Assembly (NCBI RefSeq): GCF_027789125.1
Contig: NZ_JAQFVF010000065.1
Span: 1-64,000 of the forward strand
Source of the DNA: Paenibacillus aestuarii
Lineage (GTDB): Bacteria; Bacillota; Bacilli; Paenibacillales; NBRC-103111
Length of the DNA stretch: 64,000 nt
Reading direction: 5' to 3'
Both the position numbers and the translations under genes were made by a program. Numbering within the stretch: the stretch's first letter is position 1; the number at the start of each line of letters is the position of its first letter. Below, piece after piece: positions 45,346-53,725 of the stretch. The notes under the pieces are model-generated. The model was given only the letters and a program-made list of their open reading frames with translations. It had not been told where the DNA came from and searched no databases.

Positions 45346-46206
45346 TTACTTCGCGAATAGCGCCTGTTTGCGCGCCTGGATTTCGTTTAGGGCAGCTAGC
45401 CCCGGGCTTTTGCTTCCAAACGCCACATCCTTCTCCCCGTAAAATCCGTGAAAATCCGAGCCGCCGGTCATGATCAGATTGTATTGTTTAGCCAGCTCGC
45501 TCGCTTGGCGTTCATCTTCTTCGTTATGCAGCGGGTGCCACACTTCAATGCCCTGAAGTCCTGCCTCGACCAGATCAGGTACTTTTTCAAAGCTTCGATA
45601 TTGGCCGGGATGCGCCAGCACGGGAACACCGCCAGCCTGCAAAATAACCCGAATCGCTTCGCAGGCGTCAACATACTCTGTCGGGATGTAGGCAATGCCT
45701 GGCTGCTCGCCGTATTGACCGCGTGAGAACAGCTTTTTATATAAATCGCCGTATATGGCATCTGCATATCCTTTGTCAATTAAAGCGTGCATAATGTGCT
45801 GTTTGTAAACGCCCGTTCCGCCTTCCGCATACTTCATGACTTCTTCCCAAGTGATGTCGTAGCCCGCTTGGATCAACCGTTCGACTGCGGTGTGGCAGCC
45901 TTGATGCCTTTGCTCCAGCAGCGGATCGCACAGCGACTTGATCGCCGGGCTGCCGATCTCGATGTAGTAACCGAGAATGTGCACTCTTCTCCGCCGCTCG
46001 AAGTCGTAGGCCGAGATTTCAATCCCCGGGATGATGTCTACGCCACGCTCACGTCCCGTAAGCACCATTTGCTCGAGTGCTTCGGTTGTATCATGGTTGG
46101 TGATCGCCAGGTGACCGACGCCTTCTTGGGCGGCCAAGTCTAATATTTCATCAAAAGTAAACGAGCCGTCTGAAATTCGAGTATGGCAGTGCAATTCGAT
46201 TTTCAT
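45346..46206 (-). CDS. PHP-domain metal-dependent phosphoesterase of the phn operon
   Basis: 286 residues. PHP motifs: H6-x-H8 and D13 (ELHCHTRISDGS), TNHDTT (~38-43), GIEISAY (~65-71), LAHPGQY (~192-198) and GGSDFHG (~247-253). Start ATG 46206 after AAGGAGG. It is the first gene of the C-P lyase operon. A characterised Eggerthella PHP enzyme (Elen0235) opens and fully hydrolyses ribose 1,2-cyclic phosphate 5-phosphate, the C-P lyase product, and phnP and phnN are absent here. The same job is therefore inferred. Confidence 0.8.
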   Translation of the reverse strand: MKIELHCHTRISDGSFTFDEILDLAAQEGVGHLAITNHDTTEALEQMVLTGRERGVDIIPGIEISAYDFERRRRVHILGYYIEIGSPAIKSLCDPLLEQRHQGCHTAVERLIQAGYDITWEEVMKYAEGGTGVYKQHIMHALIDKGYADAIYGDLYKKLFSRGQYGEQPGIAYIPTEYVDACEAIRVILQAGGVPVLAHPGQYRSFEKVPDLVEAGLQGIEVWHPLHNEEDERQASELAKQYNLIMTGGSDFHGFYGEKDVAFGSKSPGLAALNEIQARKQALFAK

Positions 46207-46318
46207 AGTAGCCTCCTTAATGAACATGTATTTGGACTTGATGGTTAGGGATGCTTTGTTAGGTGACTTGCTTCAATCTTGCTATGTCCTAAGTCTAACT
46301 TGATGCCAAGTTGCAAAG

Positions 46319-46355
46319 GTTAATGCACTGTAATGCCAGCGTTAAGATTTTGTAA
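46319..46355 (-). promoter_or_regulatory. Pho-box-like repeat array upstream of the phn operon
   Basis: On the minus strand TTACA (46351-46355), TTAAC (46341-46345), TTACA (46329-46333) and TTAAC (46319-46323) alternate at 10-12 bp spacing, ~115 bp before the first start codon. This is looser than the array before phnG. Confidence 0.45.
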
Positions 46356-46443
46356 GGAAACCAACGATAAACCACATGATTCCATGTGAAGGTAAGAAGT
46401 TTTTGTTAATTTGGTTCGTTTTCATAGTAGATGGAAATAAAAG

Positions 46444-46471
46444 AGGAGCAGACCGCCGTGCGGTTTGCTCC
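46444..46471. terminator. bidirectional terminator downstream of the HIT gene
   Basis: GGAGCAGACCGC / GCGGTTTGCTCC arms around CGT, with TTCTTTATT on the plus side and TCTTTTATT on the minus side. It keeps HIT-gene transcription out of the phn operon. Confidence 0.7.
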
Positions 46472-46633
46472 TTCTTTATTAAGTTCGGAGGTGGCGATTA
46501 CTCCCTCGAGCTGTCCACCCACACGCTAGTTTTCCAAGTTTAAGCTTGTTTTTCGCGCTTAAATGCTCGCGGCCACTCCCACCGCCGGACTTAGCGTCGA
46601 AAAAACAACGCTACTCACTCGTGCCGCCAGCAT

Positions 46634-46770
46634 ATAGCGGAAAAAGAGTTCCGCTATCTCGGCCATCCCGCGCAAAAAGAGCTTCACGCAGCATATAGCG
46701 GAACAGCAGTTACCCTACTCACTGGCTTTGCCTCTGCGCACGACAAATAGCGGAAATAACATTCCGCTAT
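46634..46770. repeat. two complete and one decayed ATAGCGGAA/TTCCGCTAT hairpins
   Basis: ATAGCGGAA-AAAGAG-TTCCGCTAT at 46634-46657, a half-decayed copy starting at 46694, and ATAGCGGAA-TAACA-TTCCGCTAT at 46747-46770. The last is flanked by CAAAT... and ...CCGCTG, as is the copy at 21523-21546. The rest of 46486-46801 shows no gene. Confidence 0.75.
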
Positions 46771-46801
46771 CCGCTGGTTTTGCCGCTATTCGCTTCCCTC
46801 G

Positions 46802-47239
46802 CTATCCCGCCGCCCCGCCCAACACAAGCAGCGCTTCGCGCAGCAGGCCTGCGGTCTCTTTTAAACGCCCCTTGGCGTTGGCGTGATCGGCTGGTTCTAC
46901 CCAACCAAAGCCATCATTTTCATAGCGCGGGAAGAGATGCATATGATAATGCGTCAGATCATTAAACTTCCCGTTATTCTGCATGATCGTAATGCCGTCA
47001 GGCTGAAAATAGGCCTTCAGCAACCCTGCCATCGTTCTAGACGTTTGCATAATTGCGTTAGCCGTCATTTCATCCAAATCGTCGACATCATGATAATGAC
47101 GCTTGGGCAAGATCAGTAAGTGTCCTTCGTTCAATGGCGCGATATCCAGAATACAAGTTACAAGATCATTTTCGAAAATGCAGTTCGTTTCCATAAGCTG
47201 ATTGGCAAGTTTGCACCCTAAACAAAGGTCCTCTGACAT
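46802..47239 (-). CDS. HIT-family nucleotide hydrolase/transferase
   Basis: 145 residues. The histidine triad is HYHMHLFPRY near residue 96, and the N-terminal CLGCKLAN has a CxxC zinc ligand pair typical of Hint-type proteins. GGAGGGGGAG lies before the ATG at 47239. It acts on nucleoside phosphoramidates or dinucleotides in the cytoplasm. Lone gene. Confidence 0.88.
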   Translation of the reverse strand: MSEDLCLGCKLANQLMETNCIFENDLVTCILDIAPLNEGHLLILPKRHYHDVDDLDEMTANAIMQTSRTMAGLLKAYFQPDGITIMQNNGKFNDLTHYHMHLFPRYENDGFGWVEPADHANAKGRLKETAGLLREALLVLGGAAG

Positions 47240-47359
47240 TTCATCTCCCCCTCCATAAGGCGATGTGTCACACACCCTTTAAATATACCGCAAAAGTGCA
47301 CCTCGCGCCGGGAATCCTACATAATCAAAGCGAGATCCTGCTCCTTGAAGCATGCGTTG

Positions 47360-47581
47360 TTACCGAATGCGTGGAAAAGTAATAAAACTAAGAAGATTGA
47401 TGCGCGATTTTTTGCCTTTATCGCGAACTTGGCCGATGAACTCACCCAAAAAGTGCTCCCACTTGGAGCCAATCTCTTTTTTCGCGCTGTCGTTCTCCAG
47501 AATGTCTCTGACACTTTGATTTAAGGCCGTTTCCAGATGGACAAGCGCTTCTTTCAAATGAAAATCAATATTTTGCTCCAT
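47360..47581 (-). CDS. small protein of unknown function beside the P-type ATPase
   Basis: 73 residues, mostly helical and charged (FHLKEALVHLETALNQSVRDILENDSAKK), ending basic (KSRINLLSFITFPRIR). GTAAGGAG lies ~11 nt before the ATG. It starts 31 nt after the DUF5132-like gene and is probably in the ATPase operon. No family recognised. Confidence 0.55.
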   Translation of the reverse strand: MEQNIDFHLKEALVHLETALNQSVRDILENDSAKKEIGSKWEHFLGEFIGQVRDKGKKSRINLLSFITFPRIR

Positions 47582-47612
47582 TGCTTTATTTGACTCCTTA
47601 CCTGTTATCACT

Positions 47613-47873
47613 TTACTTTTCGCTATCCATCAAAGCAATTTCTTTATCCAACTGCCGCTTCATTCTTTCAAATTGAGCTTCAGCCACGATATCTTCCATT
47701 TCTTCCCTGGCCACCTGCAGAGCTGATCTAGCCCGCTGCAGCAAGCCAGCGCCGCCTTGCGCTCCAGCTGAAGCTAAAGGCCGCAACGTAGATTTGGCTA
47801 TTGGAATTAAAGCCGACGCCGCAACCGTCAGAGCGGTTCCAATAATGATTTTGTCGATATTTTTTTGGATCAT
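47613..47873 (-). CDS. DUF5132-like small membrane-associated protein
   Basis: 86 residues: a hydrophobic N-terminal segment (IIIGTALTVAASALIPIA, ~9-26), the conserved RPLA-G-QGGAGLLQRAR stretch, and an acidic amphipathic tail (AREEMEDIVAEAQFERMKR). DUF5132 proteins tend to sit beside heavy-metal P-type ATPases. It follows the ATPase stop by 45 nt. Confidence 0.7.
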   Translation of the reverse strand: MIQKNIDKIIIGTALTVAASALIPIAKSTLRPLASAGAQGGAGLLQRARSALQVAREEMEDIVAEAQFERMKRQLDKEIALMDSEK

Positions 47874-47918
47874 AATACAGCCTCACCTCTTGAAAAATCT
47901 TGGGGAGCACTGCGGAAA

Positions 47919-50900
47919 TTAAGCCGCAGCACTCGCATATTCGCCGATAGACGGCATCTTGTTGTTCTCTTGTACGCGCGTGACCAGGCCGAGAAGCGGT
48001 TTGGACAGCAGCGAAATTGATCCAGCAACCCCCAGGATCGGCACCCAATGTCTGATCGCAAGTGGCGCTGTATGGAAGAAACCCGCTACAGGCGGTATAT
48101 ATAGCGCCGCAAGTAAAGCCAGCCAAGAGACACCGAGCGCTCCGAGTAAGAAGCGGTCTTTCGTCCAGTCGCGAAGCGTTTCATCCGAACCTTCTTGACG
48201 CCAGGAGAAAGTTTGAATCAGTTGGCCCGCCACCAGCGTCGCAAACGCCATGCTTTGCGCAACTGGAACTGGCGCTCCGGCAGCTAAACTGGCTGCAAAT
48301 AAGCCAATGGCCCCCACACCCAGAAGAACCCCTCTGGTAATCACTTTGCGGTACAATTCTTTGTCGACAATGTCGGTTCGTTTCGTTTGTTTCGTCTTAT
48401 TGCCCGGATTAACAGCTAGAATCATCGCCGGCAACGCGTCCGTCAACAAATTCATCAGCAAAATTTGAATCGGAACGAGCGGAATCGGAAGTCCCATCAT
48501 GACAGCTGAGCTCGTCACAATAATCTCTGCCAAATTCCCGGTTAACAAGCAGCCCAGCGCTTTGCGAATATTGCCAATAATCGTCCGGCCTTCTTTGACA
48601 CCTTCGACAATCGTCCCGAAATGATCTTCGGTCAGCACCATATCAGCCGTCTCTTTCGTTACTTCCGTTCCCGTCCGCCCCATGGCAATGCCCACATTGG
48701 CCTGTTTGATGGCCGGGGTATCGTTGACACCGTCGCCGGTCATGGCTACGATGTGCCCACGTTTTTGATAAGCAGTGACGATTCGCAGCTTATGCTCCGG
48801 TGTAACTCTAGCGAATATCGACACGTGGTCCACGATCTGCTCGAGCTCGTCGTCTGACATCCGTTCCAGCTCATGCCCGGTAACGACCTGCTCGCGCCCT
48901 GAATAGATGCCGAGCTGCTTCGCGATCGCAATCGCTGTAATCGGATGATCGCCTGTAATCATCACCGGTTTTACGCCTAAGTCCACAGCCTCGCGAATGC
49001 TGTGTTCGACTTCGGGCTTCGGCGGATCCATCATGCCGGCCATGCCCACGTAGATCAGTTCCTTCTCATCTACGCCATCCTCTCCTTCATGCTCCTCGAT
49101 TCGCCGGTATGCAAAAGCTAGGACACGCAAAGCCTCCGACGACAGCTTTTCATTTTGCTGCAAAATCAACTGCTTCTGCTCTTCGGTTAAAGGGAAAACT
49201 TCGCCGTTTTTTTGATAACGGTTACTGTGGCGAAGAATCGTTTCGACCGCACCTTTGGAGAACACATAGCATTCCTGCTGCGCCTCTGTGTCTCGGCAAA
49301 CAACGCTCATTTTGGCCGTGCCCGAGTCAAACGGGATCTCCAGACTGCGATGCCATTGGGTCATATCTTTGTCCCATTGCCCGGTCTTGGCGGCAAGGGA
49401 CAGCAGTGCCCCCTCGGTCGGATCGCCTTTGGTGATCCACCGCTCATTCTCTTGCTCCAGTTTGCTGTTGTTGCACAGCAGGCAGATTTGCAGAATCCGT
49501 CTCACATCGGGATCTTCGCCGATTGCTCGTGACTCCTGCGTCTTCGACAGGAGTTCGGACGAGGCTGCCGCTTCAGGGTCAACCTCTGCAAAAGAGCCCA
49601 CTGGCTCATAGCCCTCGCCGGTGACCGCCCAAGAACGGTGGGTCGTAGCCAACGATTTGACCGTCATTTCATTTTTGGTTAACGTACCCGTCTTATCGGT
49701 ACAAATAATCGTTGTTCGCCCCAACGTTTCCAAGGAGGAAAGCTTACGAATCAACGCATTTTTCTTGGCCATACGGAATATGCCGGCACTTAGGGCAATG
49801 GTGATGGTCACAGGCAAGCCTTCCGGAATAGCCGAAGCGGCAAGCGTGATAGAAGTGGTGATCATCTGTGTAATCGGGATTCCCCGCAGCAGTCCGGTTA
49901 CAAACACAAGTCCGCCGGCGACCAAAGCGCCTTTGACGAACTTTTTGCTAATCGATGTGACCTTCGCTTGAAGCGGTGTCACTTCTTTTTCCTGATTTTT
50001 CATAAGGGACATAAGATGTCCCATTTCCGTCTGCATTCCTGTGCGAACCACGATACCGGTCCCTTTGCCCCCGCACACATCGGTCCCCATGAACAGCATG
50101 TTTTTTTGCTCGGACAGCGGGCAATCGGCCCTCAAGCTGCTCTCGCTTTTATCAACTGGCAGCGATTCACCGGTTAAGGCAGCCTCGTTGACGCGCATAT
50201 TCCAGGCGTTGAGCAAGCGAATATCGGCAGGAATCCGGTCCCCTGCTTCCAGACAGATGATATCGCCCGGAACGAGTTCCGTCGCCGACATGTCCACGAG
50301 TGCACCGTCCCTGATCGTACGGCAAGCCGGCGGTTGAAATTGATTCAGCGTCTCGACGACCTTCTCGGCTTTTCGCTCCTGAATCGTACCGATGGCCGCA
50401 TTGGCAAGAAGGATGGTTCCCATTGCCAAGCCATCAAATAGACCGCCTGTAAACAATGCAAGTACAGACGTGCCAAGCAGGATCAGCGTTGTAAATTCCT
50501 TGAACTGCCCCAAGTAAGAAACGAGCCAAGGCGTTGGCGCTTTACTATCCAGCCGGTTAGGCCCATAACGGTTGCGAAACGACGCCACCTGCTCCGAGGT
50601 CAGGCCAAGGCGCTCATGGACGCCGAAATTTCCCGTCACTTGCTCTGGCGAAAGCGCATGCCATACAGGAATTTCCGCAGCCGCCGCAATCTCCGCTCGA
50701 GGCATTGGCGTAGACGTTACGGGATAAGCTGCGCTAATTTTTTGCGATCTGGACATAAAAATAAGCGAAAGCGCATCCGCAGCCAAATTGACGACAGGCG
50801 CGCTGATCATACCCATCGTTGCCATTGTCGTTCCCACTAAGTTCCATTTCCTGGTGACAGAAGCGTGCTCATGGATCGTTTGATCGATGATTCCCGCATA

Positions 50901-52643
50901 ATCAGCGGTCTGCAATAACCCGGCCAGTTCATCGACAGTAACGGACGGCAATCCGGCTTCTTTATAAAAGCGGTTCAGCGGATTGGACTCCGGACTTGCG
51001 ACAAATAAAACTTCCTCGCCACGCTGCTGCATAGCAGCGATAATCTCAAGGATTTCACCCTGCTCCCGCTGCGACCAACTTAACTCTAACCCTTGTTTGG
51101 CGAGCTGATCAGGGCTCAGGTGCAGGCTGTTATGCAATAGCTGAAAGGAACAGCCTTTGTCCACAAATGCAGCGACCGTGTGGCCATGCTGGTTCATCGC
51201 CGTTTCCTGAAGGCGGACAAGCATTCCTAGACATTCGCCGCCTTTGGCGCCAAACTTGGCAACGAACAGGACGCCGCTGCCTGTTTTCATTAATCTCTTG
51301 GCTTTTAATTCATAAGCCGAGCAGTCGATACCGTGCGCCCCTACATAAGCCAAGCTGCCGAGGAGGAGGGTATCCCCGTTGATTTGCCCGCGGATGCCTT
51401 GTTCTTGCTCTTCCACATGGAAAGCGGTGCGAATCGTACGGCACGTTCGCTTCGCTTTATCCCAGACCGCCTCTTTCCATGGATGGCTGCTTTTGGCCAT
51501 GATGGACGCGGCGGAGCAGATGATTTTATCTGCCTCTTCTTCATTCCCTGTCACACAGGCTATCTCTTCAATGTCCGGTTGGTCAAACAGCAGCGACGTA
51601 TCTTCAATTAAGATCGTCTTCGTGCGCGCCAGCTGCGATAAAGACCCTTTGTCCGGCATTACGTAATGCCGTTCATCGGAAATAAGCTCAGCTTGACTCC
51701 AAGCGCACTTCGCCGGCAAGATCATCGGCCGTGGGTTGGCGGCCAGCAGTACAGCGATGGCGCGCAGCGGATTTCGGGTCAACGCCCACGTTGCGGCTGC
51801 AGCGGCGATGCCGATTTTACCGGCTTTCTCGCTATAGGCTTGAATGTCCGGCGGCAGCGCGAACTCCTCCTGTTCATGCAGAACCGACTGGCTCCGCTTC
51901 CAGCTCACATATTGCAAAATGCTGATTCCGGCTAAGGCAACCAAGTTTTCGCGAATCAATGCAAGTGCCAGCGCACTCGTCCCTAATACAAGATCGGCAT
52001 TGATTTCCCGCTTCTGCGAGAAGTTATGAATGCCTCTTTTTAAAAAAGGATACCCCGTGACGACCGACAGAAACGCCGACATAAAGAAGGGGGCCGGGCT
52101 TCTGGCTAACGCCGTCCTCCCCATCAATAATTGCTTCGCCCCAAGTACCGCTAGTCCACCTATAGACAGCGCCAGCGGAAGGGGAATTTTCCCCGCGGGT
52201 CTCGGTCGGCTTGGATTTGACTTGTGCGGAATGACCCGCATGTCGTCCGGCAATGCCAGTTCAGGGGCCAGCGTAACCGCCACTTCTTGTTTGACTTCCA
52301 GCGCAGCGGAGGCGGAGCAGGCAGCATCTGCTTGCTCATTGTCAGCGGTAGCATCGAGAGCTTGCTCAAGCGCAGGCTTAATAGGTGAAGCGGCTTGTCC
52401 TTCCAGTTCCAGCCTACGAATGATGCGGAAAATCTCTTCGCATGTGATTTGCTTATCATCATAGAGAATCAGCAGTCTGCCCGTAAGCAAACAAGGCTCT
52501 GCTTGATAAATCCCCTTGCGAGCTCTGAATGCTTGCATGAACAGATTAGCAGTCGCCTGGTTCCCCTGCAGGCCGTAAATTTCAATCCGCATTCGCCCTG
52601 GCAAGATGCGGAGAAACCTTTCTTTATTTCGTGCTATAGACAT
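47919..52643 (-). CDS. giant dual-module P-type cation ATPase (CtpI-like)
   Basis: 1574 residues, about twice the usual size. Order: HMA-like start (RMRIEIYGLQGN, ~1-80); Ala/Gln linker (~85-150); a first, degenerate P1B-like ATPase (~150-635), where the CPx position reads NPRP (~303) and the DKTGT position reads EDTSL (~347); then a complete second ATPase with TGES (824-827), PEGLP (940-944), DKTGTLT (983-989) and TGDGVND (~1290), and six C-terminal spans. PEGLP and the C-terminal domain point to a P2-like calcium or other hard-cation pump. The N-half may be regulatory. Mycobacterial CtpI has a similar length. Start after AGGAGAG. Confidence 0.88.
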   Translation of the reverse strand: MSIARNKERFLRILPGRMRIEIYGLQGNQATANLFMQAFRARKGIYQAEPCLLTGRLLILYDDKQITCEEIFRIIRRLELEGQAASPIKPALEQALDATADNEQADAACSASAALEVKQEVAVTLAPELALPDDMRVIPHKSNPSRPRPAGKIPLPLALSIGGLAVLGAKQLLMGRTALARSPAPFFMSAFLSVVTGYPFLKRGIHNFSQKREINADLVLGTSALALALIRENLVALAGISILQYVSWKRSQSVLHEQEEFALPPDIQAYSEKAGKIGIAAAAATWALTRNPLRAIAVLLAANPRPMILPAKCAWSQAELISDERHYVMPDKGSLSQLARTKTILIEDTSLLFDQPDIEEIACVTGNEEEADKIICSAASIMAKSSHPWKEAVWDKAKRTCRTIRTAFHVEEQEQGIRGQINGDTLLLGSLAYVGAHGIDCSAYELKAKRLMKTGSGVLFVAKFGAKGGECLGMLVRLQETAMNQHGHTVAAFVDKGCSFQLLHNSLHLSPDQLAKQGLELSWSQREQGEILEIIAAMQQRGEEVLFVASPESNPLNRFYKEAGLPSVTVDELAGLLQTADYAGIIDQTIHEHASVTRKWNLVGTTMATMGMISAPVVNLAADALSLIFMSRSQKISAAYPVTSTPMPRAEIAAAAEIPVWHALSPEQVTGNFGVHERLGLTSEQVASFRNRYGPNRLDSKAPTPWLVSYLGQFKEFTTLILLGTSVLALFTGGLFDGLAMGTILLANAAIGTIQERKAEKVVETLNQFQPPACRTIRDGALVDMSATELVPGDIICLEAGDRIPADIRLLNAWNMRVNEAALTGESLPVDKSESSLRADCPLSEQKNMLFMGTDVCGGKGTGIVVRTGMQTEMGHLMSLMKNQEKEVTPLQAKVTSISKKFVKGALVAGGLVFVTGLLRGIPITQMITTSITLAASAIPEGLPVTITIALSAGIFRMAKKNALIRKLSSLETLGRTTIICTDKTGTLTKNEMTVKSLATTHRSWAVTGEGYEPVGSFAEVDPEAAASSELLSKTQESRAIGEDPDVRRILQICLLCNNSKLEQENERWITKGDPTEGALLSLAAKTGQWDKDMTQWHRSLEIPFDSGTAKMSVVCRDTEAQQECYVFSKGAVETILRHSNRYQKNGEVFPLTEEQKQLILQQNEKLSSEALRVLAFAYRRIEEHEGEDGVDEKELIYVGMAGMMDPPKPEVEHSIREAVDLGVKPVMITGDHPITAIAIAKQLGIYSGREQVVTGHELERMSDDELEQIVDHVSIFARVTPEHKLRIVTAYQKRGHIVAMTGDGVNDTPAIKQANVGIAMGRTGTEVTKETADMVLTEDHFGTIVEGVKEGRTIIGNIRKALGCLLTGNLAEIIVTSSAVMMGLPIPLVPIQILLMNLLTDALPAMILAVNPGNKTKQTKRTDIVDKELYRKVITRGVLLGVGAIGLFAASLAAGAPVPVAQSMAFATLVAGQLIQTFSWRQEGSDETLRDWTKDRFLLGALGVSWLALLAALYIPPVAGFFHTAPLAIRHWVPILGVAGSISLLSKPLLGLVTRVQENNKMPSIGEYASAAA

Positions 52644-52811
52644 CCCGTTCTCTCCTATCCTATGACTTGCACGTTAATTTTTGCGGTTTGGTTATTATTC
52701 TCAAGCGAAAATGAAATATCCATTATTTCCTGAATTTCTTCATCGACAGATGAATGCATAATTCTTGCTTGAATTGGCATTATTAAGCATAAACGATATG
52801 GAGGGACTAAC

Positions 52812-52997
52812 ATGAACAAATCATTATTCGGACTTCTGCTTGGCGCCGCGGCTTTTGCTGTTGCCGTAAGCCCTGAAGGCAGAAAAGCAGCGCGTAAGCT
52901 TGCCGTTAAAGGGACTGGTGCCTTTCTCGATATGAAGGATCAGCTCAGAGAAGCATCCCAGCTGCAGTCCGTGCTTCAAACCGCCAAGAAGGAATAG
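52812..52997 (+). CDS. small YtxH-like protein, divergent from the P-type ATPase
   Basis: 61 residues: one membrane span (SLFGLLLGAAAFAVAVSP, ~4-21) and a basic helical tail (EGRKAARKLAVKG). GGAGG lies 9 nt before the ATG. It starts 168 nt from the divergent ATPase gene, so the two share a promoter region. Function unknown. Confidence 0.7.
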   Translation: MNKSLFGLLLGAAAFAVAVSPEGRKAARKLAVKGTGAFLDMKDQLREASQLQSVLQTAKKE

Positions 52998-53110
52998 GGA
53001 ATACCCAAGGAGCTTACGCTTGGAAAATAGCGGCACCGCCGTACCCGTAACTTTTTGAACCACATGGGGCACAATCTTGATGTAGCTTATTACAACAAGG
53101 AGAGATGCGC

Positions 53111-53485
53111 ATGTTTCAAGGCGGTTCTTTATGGGCAGGAGTCATTTCCGGGGGAATATCTCAATTCCAAGACACGAAGGATTTAACGAAAGGGCAGATG
53201 GACCGAAAACAATTTACGGTCCGAACGACAGGCAACGTGACAGGCGCTCTGGGGGTGATGGCCGGTATCGAATACGGAGCGGTATTAGGAACTGCACTAC
53301 TACCTGGTGTTGGAACCGTCGTCGGTTCGATTGTCGGCGGCTTGGTTGGTAACAATGTGGGCCACTTCGTCGGGGCGCACGCCGGCAATGCCCTTGTTAA
53401 CAACCGGCTGTTGAACAAAGTTACCGAATCGGTCACGATGACCGTTAGCAGCCCAGATAACCGTACATCGGATGCCATGTCCTAA
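53111..53485 (+). CDS. glycine-zipper membrane protein
   Basis: 124 residues. The central part has glycine-zipper spans (TTGNVTGALGVMAGIEYGAVLG and GVGTVVGSIVGGLVGNNVGHFVGAHAGN), seen in proteins that insert into or pack within membranes. AAGGAGAG favours the ATG at 53111 over that at 53105. Follows the YtxH-like gene in the same direction and precedes a terminator. Function unknown. Confidence 0.68.
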   Translation: MFQGGSLWAGVISGGISQFQDTKDLTKGQMDRKQFTVRTTGNVTGALGVMAGIEYGAVLGTALLPGVGTVVGSIVGGLVGNNVGHFVGAHAGNALVNNRLLNKVTESVTMTVSSPDNRTSDAMS

Positions 53486-53503
53486 TCATTGCAGCATCAA
53501 GTT

Positions 53504-53536
53504 ACTCGCTAGCCTTTCGCCATAGCGGGTTTTTTC
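53504..53536 (+). terminator. terminator after the glycine-zipper gene
   Basis: ACTCGCTA pairs with TAGCGGGT (8 bp, one G-U), then TTTTT. Confidence 0.7.
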
Positions 53537-53566
53537 TCTATTTTGATAGGAAAGGGAAGAAGCGCG

Positions 53567-53677
53567 ATGTCAAATAGCGAAAACGATAACCCCTCGGGCT
53601 TCATTACGTTTCGTTGCAGTGCCACCTGGCAATTGGTTCGTAAACTTGGCGCAATCTTTTATAAGAAAAAGGATTGA
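53567..53677 (+). CDS. candidate 36-residue small protein
   Basis: Frame from ATG at 53567 to TGA at 53677, beginning MSNSENDNPSGFITFRCS and ending GAIFYKKKD. AAAGGGAAG lies ~9 nt upstream. It stands between two terminators. No family recognised; it could be chance. Confidence 0.35.
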   Translation: MSNSENDNPSGFITFRCSATWQLVRKLGAIFYKKKD

Positions 53678-53686
53678 ATGATAAAA

Positions 53687-53722
53687 AATCTCCCGCCCTG
53701 ATCAACGCAGGTGGGAGATTCC
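53687..53722. terminator. bidirectional terminator
   Basis: AATCTCCCGCC and GGTGGGAGATT arms (11 bp, one G-U); TTTTTTAT on the minus side, after the isochorismatase-like gene. Confidence 0.8.
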
Positions 53723-53725
53723 ATT

